The notes under the pieces: generated by a model
Databases searched by the model: none
What the model was told of the DNA's origin: nothing
What the model saw: only the letters and a program-made list of their open reading frames with translations
Program-made: the position numbers and the translations under genes
Shown: positions 55,201 through 64,000 of the stretch, one piece after another
Numbering within the stretch: the first letter of the stretch is position 1
How the letters are laid out: every line of letters starts with the position of its first letter
Assembly (NCBI GenBank): GCA_032718475.1
Contig: JAUCBJ010002028.1
Span: forward strand, 61,707 to 125,706
Direction: 5' to 3'
DNA length: 64,000 bases
Source: Nemertoderma westbladi
Lineage: Eukaryota > Xenacoelomorpha > Nemertodermatida > Nemertodermatidae

Positions 55201-55762
55201 CATGGTGTTACCCATAATTCTATATGGGTCGGCCTGCTGGTATCCAAACAAAACTTATTCCCATCTGGTAGAAAGCATCCAACGCAGAAGTACAATTTGG
55301 ATATTAGGCAGTGATGAGTATACATACAAAGAAAGACTATTAAAACTAAATATACTCCCAATATCTTTATACCTCCAATTATGTGACCTTCTAACACTAT
55401 CAAAAATAATAAATAATAAATATGACATCGACTGGACGCAGCACGCCAAAGTAAAGACGCACAATCGGGACAGGAATACTCGTAGTACAGATCACCTTAC
55501 ATTCGATATATCGCAACCACGGAAATGTATTTCGAAGCAAAATTTTTGGTTCCGTGCGCCGCTTCTAGCTAATCAGTTACCATCGCGAACTGAATTTTTT
55601 AACCATGTTGGTCTAAAGGCTCGACTCCTAGACCTATTCTGGCGACACTTCCATAAACGATATGACGTAGATATCAACTGTACATGGAGATTAAACTGCG
55701 ATTGTGTCCAAATGAATTGTAATTTGTGTCTCCCGAATCTTGATGACCTACTCAACCCATAA
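52292..55762 (+). CDS. CR1-2 ORF: minisatellite-coded N-terminus, endonuclease, RT
   Basis: 1156 codons, open. Residues 1-145 are the 12-residue repeats. The endonuclease then begins ANLLLYNARSLLNLHRR, with CITETWLTT (Glu), GGVLIAIKSG, ILCGDTNLPLINW (Asp; GDTN instead of the usual GDFN), KSDHDPVV (His). The RT has SRGPDNISPGFL, YRPISLLAI, motif A VYLDFQKAFDSVS, motif B ASGMAQGSLLGPLLF (AQG instead of PQG) and motif C LADD. The following FLIEDNDL differs from the usual FINDL. All catalytic Asp are kept, but several structural positions drifted, so it is probably inactive despite the open frame. Confidence 0.85.
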   Translation: MSQGVVESPETVGSEGAVESPETVGSQGAVESPETVGSEGAVESPETVGSEGAVEYPEAVVSQGVVESPETVGSEGAVESPENVVSQGAVESPETVGSEGAVESPETVGSQGAVKSPDPIGSEGAIEYPETVGSQVAVESPETLHTASHTSPDVPIISHVTANLLLYNARSLLNLHRRKSLANLILLHNYCILCITETWLTTDILDSELFFSGYNLVRTEREVSENGVSSHGGVLIAIKSGINCTTEEIPGASKTLASSVAICKCNFNAWRSLILCIYNLPEKSPYRLPVTDFFTLFEYIQSWRSRVDEIILCGDTNLPLINWESHFSADDYEKSILSFIDKYNLKQHVTFPTRGTNTLDVFIILTDTAVLNTEVDNNLTRQLNAYQIKSDHDPVVCLLDLRSVKSTQTQREYDSHTMVYYSFCKIDVLKATQVCAAHPFVLEYPIVDNVVHYDLIIEKWYKWIYKVIDSCVPKRTIHRASQPPWISQKTSHKLKQLHTVQRKISKYKSPALTLQMKFDQLQKDIESDIIEDQAQYETRLSNSRSMKHLFKYFKSLRRSSQLPPVLHYRNHIASTDIEQAELFNEFFQSVFKTPRLPTSKVSPPIDIVDPPNFTTSSSYDVSVETVENILSALDVTKSRGPDNISPGFLKSLAKVLAPSLSTIFKILKKVNYFPILWKHALVNPQHKNGSKIKIILYRPISLLAIPGKVFERCIFIAVYEQVRERLHNAQHGFRKCRSTITQLLIFLDNVYKGMDDGQLAVETVYLDFQKAFDSVSHESLLKKLWRIGVRGNLWYIIRSYLSGRTQSVRVGKATSTARDVASGMAQGSLLGPLLFLIEDNDLPEVCGVSIPYLLADDCKLMSISPINDTINTQLDIDQLVTWGLEAGLEFNESKCKQIVFRGDIEGRSINSKLISRVDKEKDLGITITSNLSWTAHIKEKCKKGNNAFQLIRRNCAATLPILAKLNLYKSMVLPIILYGSACWYPNKTYSHLVESIQRRSTIWILGSDEYTYKERLLKLNILPISLYLQLCDLLTLSKIINNKYDIDWTQHAKVKTHNRDRNTRSTDHLTFDISQPRKCISKQNFWFRAPLLANQLPSRTEFFNHVGLKARLLDLFWRHFHKRYDVDINCTWRLNCDCVQMNCNLCLPNLDDLLNP
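52300..52725. repeat. 36-bp in-frame minisatellite
   Basis: About 12 copies of a 36-bp unit coding VESPETVGSQGA on the plus strand (variants VGSEGA, VVSQGV). It is fused in frame to the endonuclease-RT ORF that follows. It has the same flavour (multiple of 3, in frame with an RT ORF) as the arrays at 581 and 36450. Confidence 0.95.
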
Positions 55763-56505
55763 TCATTAATCATAATCAAACGCCTTACTTAGACCTAAGT
55801 GGTATGGACCTACATCAGTTGTTATTTTGATGTAAACCATTAACCATTTTAAGTAAATACTGTACATATATAATTTTAATGCAATCGTTTTATTTAAAAA
55901 CCAAACCATTTTATATTTTACTGCTCTATGAAAATTTTATTGAATTTTTAGTCTTTTAGTAAATATTGTTATATTTTTCATAATATATTTTCCATTTCAT
56001 ATAAATGCGTGTGACCTCATAATTTTATAGTATTGTACTTTGTTATTTTATGAAATTTTACAGAATTTTTAGTCTTCCAATCATTTTTCTTAGAAACTGT
56101 TTGTTATTCTTATGAATTTTACTGTATAGCTAAACCATTTTAAATACAAGCACGTTGTCACAATTTTATAGTACTTAGTTCTGTTATTTTTATGAAATTT
56201 TATTGAATTGACCTACTGTACGTGTAATTTTACTTAATTTTATCGCATAGCCAATACATTTTACTGTATGATTTATACAATGAGATACTGCTTGACATTT
56301 TATTTGTTTAACATCTTAATGTACATAAAAAATCGATCCTAGACATGTGTTATATTGTACAATATAAACTCTCATTCTCTTTCTAAATTCAATACCGTAA
56401 GATATTTTAGATATATTTGTGCGTTGTAATCTCACTAGGGGGCGACCCCGTCACGTTATCGTGTAAATCCATTTTAATAATAATAATAATAATAATAATA
56501 AGTAG
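55763..56505 (+). other. CR1-2 3' UTR and TAA tail
   Basis: AT-rich, with loosely repeated TTTTATGAAATTTTA blocks about 75-110 bp apart (55927, 56045, 56190). Ends ...TCGTGTAAATCCATTTTAATAATAA. No gene. Confidence 0.7.
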
Positions 56506-58190
56506 ACGTGCTTAGGTGGGTGGGTTGTGCGGTTAAGTAGACGTGTTTAGGTGAGTGGGTGGGTGCGGTTAAGTCGATGTGCTTAGGTGGGTGGGTGCAC
56601 GGGTAGGTAGCACGTGTACTTAACCACACCCACCCACCCACCTAAGCACGTATACTTACCCGCACCCACCCACCTACCTAAGCACACATAGTTAAGCGCA
56701 CCCACCTAAGCACGTCTACTTAACCACACCCACCCACCCACCTAAGCACGTTTACTTACCTAAGCACACCTACTTAACCGCACCCACCCACCCTCCTAAG
56801 CACATCAACTTAACCGCACCCACCCACCCAACCCACCTAAGCACACCTACTTAACCGCACCCACCCATCAACCTAAGCACGTCTACTTAACCGCACCCAC
56901 CCACCCTCCTAAGCACATCGACTTAACCGCACCCACCCACCTAAGCACGTGTACTTAACCACACCCACCCACCCACCTATGCACGTATACTTACCCGCAC
57001 CCACCCACCTACCTAAGCACACATAGTTAAGCGCACCCACCTAAGCACGTCTACTTAACCACACCCACCCACCCACCTAAGCACGTATACTTACCCGCAC
57101 CCACCACCTACCTAAGAACACCTAGTTAACCGCACCCACCTAAGCACATCAACTTAACCGCACCCACCCACCCACCTAAGCACGTGTACTTAACCGCACC
57201 CACCCACCTAAGCACGTGTACTTAACCACACCCTCCCACCCACCCAACTAAGCACATCGATTTAAAGGCACCCACCCACCACCTAAGCAAACCTACTTAA
57301 CCGCACGTGTACTTAACCGCAAACAAAGAACCAACCCACCCACCTAAGCACATCGACTTAACCGCACCCACCCACCCAACTAAGCACACCTACTTAACCG
57401 CACCCACCCACCCTCCTAAGCACGTCTACTTAACCGCACCTACCCACCCACCTAAGCACAACTACTTAACCGCACCCACCAACCTACATAAGAACGTCTA
57501 CTTAACCGCACCCACCCACCCACCTAAGCACACCTACTTAACCGCACCCACCCACCTACATAAGCACGTCTACTTAACCGCACCCACCCACCCTCCTAAG
57601 CACGTCTACTTAACCGCACCCACCCACCCACCTAAGCACGTGTACTTAACCGCAAACACCCACCCACCCTCCTAAGCACATCGACTTAACCGCACTCACG
57701 CACCCACCTAAGCACACCTACTTAACCGCACCCACCCACCCTCCTAAGCACGTCTACTTAACCGCAACCACCCTCCCTCCTAAGCACGTCTACTTAACCG
57801 CACACACCCACCCACCTAAACACGTCTAATTAACCACAAAACCCACCCACCTAAGCACGTGTACTTAACCGCACCCACCCAAGCACGTCTACTTAACCGC
57901 ACCCACCCACCTAAGCACGTCTACTTACCCGCACCCACCCACCTACTTAAGCACGTCTACTTACCCGCTACCACCCACCTAAGCACACCTACTTAACCGC
58001 ACCCACCCACCCTCCTAAGCACGTCTACTTAACCGCACCCACCCACCAACCTAAGCACGTCTACTTAACAGCACGTGTACTTAATCGCAAACACCCACCC
58101 ACGCACCTAAGCACGTCTACTTAACCGCACCCAACCTCCCCTACCCCTACACACCACCCACCCACCCTCCTAAGCACATCGACTTTACGG
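56506..58190. repeat. CACCC-rich 37-bp minisatellite with polarity flip
   Basis: About 45 units of a loose 37-bp repeat (CCACCCACCTAAGCACGTC then TACTTAACCGCAC). The first ~100 bp (56506-56605) is in the opposite orientation (GTAGACGTGCTTAGGTGGG), flipping at about 56605-56615 in GGTAGCACGTGTAC. Units vary in number of CCCA repeats and in CACGTCTAC, CACACCTAC and CACATCGAC variants. Confidence 0.95.
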
Positions 58191-58669
58191 CAAACATTCT
58201 CGGAGCAATCATGCCATACCAGAAATTTGCAAAAACGGAAAGCAGGGACAATTTTCGTCAAAACCTTTTTTACAAGAACCGTTTTTTGATAATAGTTTCC
58301 TATAAAATAATGCTAAGTATTTACATCCTAGAATATTCGATAATTATTGTAAATTATTTTAATTAATAGGTTTGTTGCTTTTTTTGACCATATATTATTA
58401 AATAAATGTGAGATAGTTAGTGCAGTTAGTTTAATTATAATATCGTAAACATCACTACACAAAAACGAGTTTTACACACCATGTAAGCGGATTCAATTCC
58501 CTTGCACTATCCAACAGAATATGGGACCAGTGGCATAAGTTGGGGACTCGAGATTACCAATAACAATCTCGCCTCAAAACCAACTTTGGGGGGGGGGGGG
58601 GCGACACAAGCCCTAAAGTCACAGAGAGAGATGAGAGGTCAAACCACCTCGGAGGGAGAACAGCCAGTA
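58191..58669. other. Unassigned spacer with poly-G
   Basis: AT-rich, no domain signal; a 14-nt poly-G run at 58588-58601. Confidence 0.4.
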
Positions 58670-59190
58670 GAGGCTAGCAGGAAAGGCAGCCATCATACCA
58701 AGAACAGCATGCATAGTCCATGTGACACTGTATTAAAGAAAAGCAAAGTAACTTGCGGGAATCGGTTTTTAAACTATTTTTATTTCTGTATAGAAACCTA
58801 AGCCTACTGTTAACTTTCGAGAAAATATTTTTCACTGTACTTTCTCCTGATAAGCAGTTATCCAATGTGGCGCCTAAATATTTAACTTCATTTTTATTTT
58901 CAATCTTATGTCCATTACTAGTGACTTCAAACTTAGTTACCTTCTTTAACTTTTTTTGGAACCAACCAAAATACTTTCAGTCTTACCATAGTGAATCGAT
59001 AGCTTATTATCAACCAACCACTCATTACAGGATTCTAGAACTGCACTAACTTTTGGGAAATATGGATAGGATCTTTATGAGAGAAAATAAGAGCACTGTC
59101 GTCGGCATATAAAATGACTACTTATCATATCATATCATTTACATAGCATAAAAAAAGCAGAGAACCTAATATACTACCTTGCGGTACACC
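58670..59190 (-). pseudogene. L2-like RT fragment
   Basis: Minus-strand reading, in broken frames: GVPQGSI and LLFLCYVNDM (motif B), YADDSAL-like (motif C), ESCNEWLVDNKLSIHYGKTE, then GESTVKNIFSKVNSRLRFLY. It is clearly related to L2-1 at 22820-25315 but divergent. It is cut at 59190 against RTE copy D. Confidence 0.8.
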
Positions 59191-60333
59191 TCGGCTGGTG
59201 ATTCAGCCTTAACCTTGGTGGTTGGTTGGCTTTTCCGCCAAGTAAGCAGATTGATCGATTTCCATGCCTGGGATGATTGCCTGCTGTCGTCAGCATCATT
59301 GATGGCATCAACCTGTTGGTTTATTAGCTCCTGTAGATTAGCAGAGTACTGCCTGTTCAGGGACCTAGATGCAGCCTTAACTGCATTCTTGGCCACTGTA
59401 GTCTGTTTGAGTCGGGACTCTTTCTGCGCCTTATGAAGGTCATTTCGGCACTTCTGAATTTTGTTGTCAGTCCAGGGGGCCCTTTGCCTGTTTCGAGGGT
59501 ATACAGGAGCTGTTTCTGCAGCTGCTAACTTAACTGCTTCTGTAAAGGCAGTATAGCCCTCACAGTGATCTGCCGCCTCAGAGGCAAGAGCCTCATACCT
59601 GTTGCTCAGCTGTAGTGTGAAGCTGGATCTCACACTTGGCTGTTGCAACAGAGAGGACCAGTCATGCCGCGGCAAGGCAGATTTCGTTGTTCTGCTAGCA
59701 CGCAGACTAAGTCTTACCTTGGCCACAATACGGCGGTGATCACTGGAGAAGGGTCGAAGTGTAAATGCATTACAGTCTTGTATAGAGCTCCTGTATTTCC
59801 TACGAAACAGAATATGGTCTATCTGGGACTTGTGACCACTGGGTCCACTATGAGTCCATAGCTTTCCAGTTCGCTTCTTGAACTGGGTTCCAGCCGAAAA
59901 CAATCCATTTCCAGAGATAAAATCCTGAAGATGGACAGAATTTCGGTTAACACTATTGCTATAGACCCAGGGCGATGTAGGTGATTGATGCAGACTTGCA
60001 TTAAAGTCTCCCAGGAATGTTAAGAATGCATGCTGATCCACTCCATCAGTAGCTGCTTGTAGATTGTGGTAGAAATTTTCCACCTCCTCTACAGGGGCAA
60101 CACTAGTTGGAGAGTAGCACACAATCAGAACCACCTTAGGAAACTTCTTAGCCAGTCTTCCTGAACATGAGAAGTGGCAACGGATGATGCGGTTAGAGAT
60201 TTGGTCTATTTTGTCCAATGCTGCATGTGCAGTTGGATTCATCAATAGACCAATTCCACCATTGCCACTATCATCTGCTGACGCGAGGGCAAGTCGCCAA
60301 CCGCCCCCCATGTCCTTAATCAGAACCTCATCA
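59191..60333 (-). pseudogene. RTE copy D: endonuclease and linker, truncated on both sides
   Basis: Minus strand, open from DEVLIKDMGGGWR to VKAESPA: a nearly full endonuclease (FLGDFNAS, SQIDHILF, FSSDHRRIV) and linker, but no RT. Shares with copy C the variant SANLQEL (copies A and B have SVNLQEL). The 3' end lies against the L2-like fragment, the 5' end against BEL gag. Confidence 0.85.
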
Positions 60334-60546
60334 CAATGTCTAGTTGACACGGCAGATCTATCTCTAACACCCTTCTTGCTTTCGCGGAGGATGTAGCAGA
60401 CTTATCGGTCACGACGGACTCCCGTCGCCAATCTGTCCTACTAACTCGCCCCCGCTTCCTGGGGTTCTCGCTAACCGACGACACTGAATCCTCGGGGTTA
60501 ACCTCGGGTTCGCCATCGTGCGGGTCCATCCATCCCACTAACTTAA
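60334..60546 (-). pseudogene. BEL gag copy 2, inner piece
   Basis: Minus reading MDPHDGEPEVNPEDSVSS and ENPRKRGRVSRTDWRRESV, then RRVLEIDLPCQL. Continues the gag N-terminus of 62460-62817 across RTE copy C. Differs from BEL-X at this place, which goes directly to KFGIPKYPKEPP. Confidence 0.6.
60511..60546. repeat. RTE-C target duplication, left copy (36 bp)
   Basis: Starts CGCCATCGTGCGGGTCC; repeated at 62424-62459 with one mismatch (CATCCCA / CATTCCA). Lies in BEL gag. Confidence 0.85.
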
Positions 60547-62423
60547 CCTGAACAGGCAGTACTCTGCTAATCTACAGGAGCTAATAAACCAACAGGTTGA
60601 TGCCATCAATGATGCTGACGACAGCAGGCAATCATCCCAGGCATGGAAATCGATCAATCTGCTTACTGGGCGGAAAAGCCAACCAACCACCAAGGTTAAG
60701 GCTGAATCACCAGCCGATCGCCTCAATGGTTGGAAAGCCCACTTTGAAAAGCTCCTCAATAATGACAGGGTATTGCCTGATAACTTTATAGAAGTACAAG
60801 TGTCTGAGTCTGTACTCCCAGATATTCCCATTGGCGATATCTCCTTTGCAGAAGTGAAGGCTGCTGCAAAGAGCATTAAGACCAATCGTGCTAGTGGAGT
60901 AGATGGTGTTCCCCCTGAGGTCTTTAAAATACCTGAGTGTTTAAAGCTCATCTATCCCATCATAGTAGACATGTACCGAACAACAAGAGTCCCACAAGAA
61001 ATGAAAACAAATAAGTTGGTGCCAGTTCCCAAGAAGGGCAACCTAACACTGTATGGTTCTTTTCGGGGAATCTCATTGATCTCGATTGCTGCAAAGCTAT
61101 ACAATAGGATTCTATTAAATCGCATCAGGGATCCCATTGAGAGACTGCTCCGTGGAAATCAGAATGGGTTCCGTAAAGGTCATGGGACCATGGAGCCCAT
61201 TTTGGCACTTAGAAGGATAATTGAAGAGTTATCAAAAAAGAAAGACAGGCATCTGGCTGTTATCTTTGTTGACTTCTTCAAGGCCTTTGATTCAGTCTCT
61301 CGCTCACGTATGTTCAGCATACTTTCATTATATGGGATTCCTGATGAAATTATTGCAGCAATCAGATCAGTATACGATGGATCGACAACATTTGTGTCTA
61401 CTGTTGATGGTGACACAGAACCATTTGAAGTGTTATGGGGCGTCCTCCAAGGAGACACACTTGCACCATTCTTGTTCATTATTGTGGTTGACTATGTTCT
61501 ACGCATGTCCTTAGATCATTATAATGATGATGGGGTGATGATAACTCCACCTACTGGCTCCAGAAGTCGAGGAAATCCTGCCAAGTACCTAACTGATCTA
61601 GACCTTGCTGATGACTTAGGAGTACTCTCAGAATCATTAGAGGGAGCCCAACGGCTCCTCAGCTCATTAGAACATGCTGCTTCCAGTGTTGGTCTTTTTA
61701 TTAACTCCAGAAAGACCAAAATTCTGACAGTTAACTTTGAAAGTCCTCAGCAAGTCTCTGATCGGATGAGCATAAGCTCAAAGGATGGTATGCTTGAGCA
61801 TGTGGACGACTTCTGTTACCTGGGATCATGGATCCGGAAGTCAGGTGAGGACCTTCGAATACGTAAGGGAAAGGCATGGGCAGCCTTGAATAGGCTTTCC
61901 AGGATTTGGAAGTCACCAAGAATTAATCGGAAACTTAAGGTCCGATTATTTAGAGCAGCAGTTGTTCCAGTACTCCTCTACGGGAGTCCATGCTGGGCTC
62001 TAACTGCTGAGGACACCAAATCTCTGGATGGCACATTCACAAGAATGCTACGCCGGGTTCATTGTGTCAAGTACAATGCACACATCTCCAACCAGACACT
62101 ATATAACATTGGAGGTGTCTCATTGGTTCCCCCAAGCTTGACACTAGAACAAAATCGCCTCCGCTTTGCAGGACATTGCTTTCGCCGTGAGGACCAGCCA
62201 GTGCATAATCTTGTACTTTGGCAGCCTCATGGAGTGAATAAGCATGGTGGACAGCCCATGACTTTCTTGAGACGCATCTTAAAGGATACTGGCCTTAAAG
62301 ATGCGGATGATCTAGCAAATGTCATGGGTGATAGGGAGTTGTGGCGGTGCAATTTTGTTGACAAGCCGGCACAGCATTCTTAAAAATGCAGCTGCAATGC
62401 AGCATGCCGATCCTAGTAGTAGT
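60547..62423 (+). mobile_element. RTE copy C, 5'-truncated
   Basis: Begins in the linker (LNRQYSANLQEL) and ends in GCCGATCC plus TAG repeats. Flanked by a 36-bp target duplication in BEL gag. Confidence 0.9.
60773..62383 (+). pseudogene. RTE copy C reverse transcriptase
   Basis: Open frame (starting upstream in the linker), with motif A FVDFFKAFDSVS and motif B GVLQGDTLAPF. Motif C reads LADD instead of FADD (Phe to Leu from one T-to-C change near 61604). No endonuclease, so the copy is a dead 5' truncation. Confidence 0.9.
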
Positions 62424-62459
62424 CGCCATCGTGCGGGTCCATCCATTCCACTAACTTAA
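62424..62459. repeat. RTE-C target duplication, right copy
   Basis: See 60511-60546. Confidence 0.85.
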
Positions 62460-62839
62460 TTCCCCTTGCATCCACTAAGTAAGGCCCTACGTACACTCGC
62501 CTGGCTCCATTACCTTGGACTGCCACAATCGTGCGTCGACCTTCGTCTCCCTTCACCACATAGTGGAAATGCTCGAAGATTGCGTTGTCCAGCGACGGCG
62601 TCCCGTAGGTCCCGACCAGCCGCTGTTTGTGCACCTCCCTGAAATGGTCCTGTAGCGCTCGTGCTTTGTGACCTCTCTCTAACCGCTCGTAGTATCCCCT
62701 CGTCTTTTCTTCCTGATGCCTCTCGGTGAAATCCACCAGTATCTCCTTTCCTCCTAACTCCGCCTTTCTCTTTCGGACAAGTTTCTCCGCCATTTCGAAC
62801 TCTCCCCAATCGCTCACCTGTAAGGTGGTGCCTTGCCAA
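62460..62839 (-). pseudogene. BEL gag copy 2, N-terminus
   Basis: Minus frame: EFEMAEKLVRKRKAELGGKE, VDFTERHQEEKTRGYYERL, then QDHFREVHKQRLVGTYGTP, FHYVVKGDEG, TIVAVQGNGARRVYVGPYL and EWMDPHDG. The same N-terminus as BEL-X but without its 1-nt frameshift; beyond KGDE the two copies are unrelated in what follows here, so one has lost or gained about 90 residues. Probably the 5' part of the same element as the pol at 46042-50042. Confidence 0.65.
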
Positions 62840-62869
62840 GGCGCTACAGATGAGTGATAAAGTTAGGAT

Positions 62870-64000
62870 GGTCTGTGCAGTTCGATAATGGCCTACCTCT
62901 TCACCGAATTCTAAGTTATAGCCTAATTTTCCTAACTAATTTTCTAAAACTATCAAATTGTACCAAATTTCGTAATTCTGTCCGTTACTTTAATTATGTT
63001 CCAGAATATTTCTCCTACTGTTACCATAATTTGTCTAATTTCTAATTCTTATCTGTTTTATTTTTAATTTAATCCTATTACTGTGCTATCAGTATTCTGC
63101 CAATGGATTATTTTACTTTATAATCCACATTCTGGGCTACTCTGTGGGCTTGTGCAGTACAGCAGTATGCGTCGCGTGGCCTACACGATTTATCCAGCTG
63201 TACCCACGTGCCCCCCTCTTGGCACCCACTACTAGCTTTACTAACTTCCTAACTAATCCTCTACTAACTCTCACTATTTTATATTATACATACCCTTCTA
63301 CCACTAATTCTTACTACTAACGGTACTATACATACCCTCTTACTAACTTCTCTACTAACTCCTACTACCGGTACTACGTACCCTCTTACTAACTTCTCTA
63401 CTAACTCCTACGACCGGTACTACGTACCCTCTTACTAAATACTCTACTAACTCTTACTACTAACCGGTACTACGTACCCTCTTACTAACTTCTAACCCCA
63501 TTAACTCTTACTACTAACCGGTACTACGTACCCTCTTACTAACTTCTAACTCCACTAACTGTTACTACTAACCGGTACTACGTACCCTCTTACTAACTTC
63601 TAACTCCACTAACTCTTACTACTAACCGGTACTACGTACCCTCTTACTAACTTCTAACTCCACTAACTCTTACTACTAACTGGTACTACGTACCCTCTTA
63701 CTAACTTCTAACTCCATTAACTCTTACTACTAACCGGTACTACGTACCCTCTTACTAACTTCTAACTCCACTAACTCTTACTACTAACCGGTTCTACGTA
63801 CCCTCTTACTACTAACTAACTCTCCCAACTAACGGTACTACGTACCCTCTTACTGCTTAACTAACTATCTAACTAATAGTACAACGTACCCTCTTACTAC
63901 TAACTCTTACTACCTTCTATCTGCCTACTTACTGCGTACCTATTGTATACTATTACTTTCTATTACCTTTTTTTTTATTTTATTTTTATTTTATGTGTGG
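62870..64000 (-). repeat. BEL LTR, second locus
   Basis: Matches the shared LTR (TGTTACCATAATTTGTC, GTGGCCTACACGAT, GCTGTACCCACGTGCCCC), but more diverged. The right two-thirds is the LTR-internal minisatellite (ACCGGTACTACGTACCCTC about every 54 bp, roughly 10 copies). The LTR start runs off the right edge. Confidence 0.75.

Larger units (their letters stand above)
52292..56505 (+). mobile_element. CR1-2: CR1/Jockey-like non-LTR element
   Basis: Contains the ORF at 52292-55762, a long AT-rich 3' UTR and a TAA run at 56475-56505. The 5' side is a coding minisatellite instead of an ORF1, so the 5' end is truncated or rearranged. Confidence 0.8.

Noticed and set aside
57307-57675. ORF of 122 codons with TAPTHPPKH repeats
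   Set aside because: Translation of the CACCC minisatellite over a limited part; other units break the frame.
59191-62423. Single RTE insertion with a 5' inversion (twin priming) joining D and C
   Set aside because: About 200 bp of BEL gag and the left copy of C's 36-bp target duplication lie between them, so they are best explained as two events.
1-64000. CRISPR array, bacterial operon or phage system
   Set aside because: Direct repeats here have no unique spacers of constant size, and all coding content is eukaryotic retroelements.

Overview
The window looks like a transposon graveyard from a metazoan nuclear genome. A marine invertebrate is likely, because the mix of CR1/L2-like and RTE-like non-LTR elements, a GIY-YIG Penelope-like element, a BEL/Pao LTR element, a TTAA-flanked piggyBac-like element and a 2A peptide on an L2-like element is typical of such genomes. 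The species cannot be named from sequence alone. I see no convincing host gene, tRNA, rRNA or CRISPR array. Almost everything is mobile element or tandem repeat.

Layout, left half. 1-4046 and 8824-9474 are one minus-strand non-LTR element (NLR-1). It is split by a plus-strand CR1-like element (4047-8823) that has ORF1 and a 3' tail but no ORF2, and that element's minisatellite was in turn hit by an RTE (copy A, 5371-8278). NLR-1's reverse transcriptase contains a 1.8-kb in-frame minisatellite. NLR-1's 5' region is split again by a nearly intact minus-strand non-LTR element P (9475-13200), flanked by a perfect 111-bp duplication. In P, ORF1 and ORF2 share a frame and are separated by one UGA followed by CUAG. 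13.3-22.5 kb is AT-rich spacer with poly-C/poly-G runs, a 37-bp minisatellite, a 3.8-kb GGTAC-based minisatellite and a dense cluster of short perfect hairpins.

Layout, middle. 22.5-25.9 kb is a minus-strand L2-like element with an N-terminal 2A peptide. 25.9-29.0 kb and 44.8-50.1 kb are parts of minus-strand BEL/Pao elements arranged pol - LTR - gag. The gag-position ORF has a DEDD-type 3'-5' exonuclease-like domain and three CCHC knuckles. The shared LTR is split by an RTE (copy B, 29039-29262 plus 42055-44806, 13-bp target duplication). That RTE is split by a tandem Penelope-like insertion (29263-42043, 11-bp target duplication). The Penelope unit carries a CR1 element (CR1-1) and a 1.55-kb piggyBac-like element at a TTAA. 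Nesting is therefore five levels deep.

Layout, right. 50.2-52.3 kb is a 208-bp satellite (10 copies). 52.3-56.5 kb is a CR1/Jockey-like element (CR1-2) whose ORF is fused to a 36-bp coding minisatellite. 56.5-58.2 kb is a CACCC-rich minisatellite with an internal polarity flip. 58.7-62.8 kb has an L2 fragment, two RTE pieces (D and C) and the 5' gag part of another BEL copy. 62.85-64 kb is its LTR.

Most notable: clustered A-to-G substitutions in RTE copy A (a hyper-editing-like pattern), the exonuclease-like domain in the BEL gag position, the UGA-CUAG junction in P with its 111-bp duplication, and repeated birth of in-frame minisatellites inside retrotransposon ORFs.
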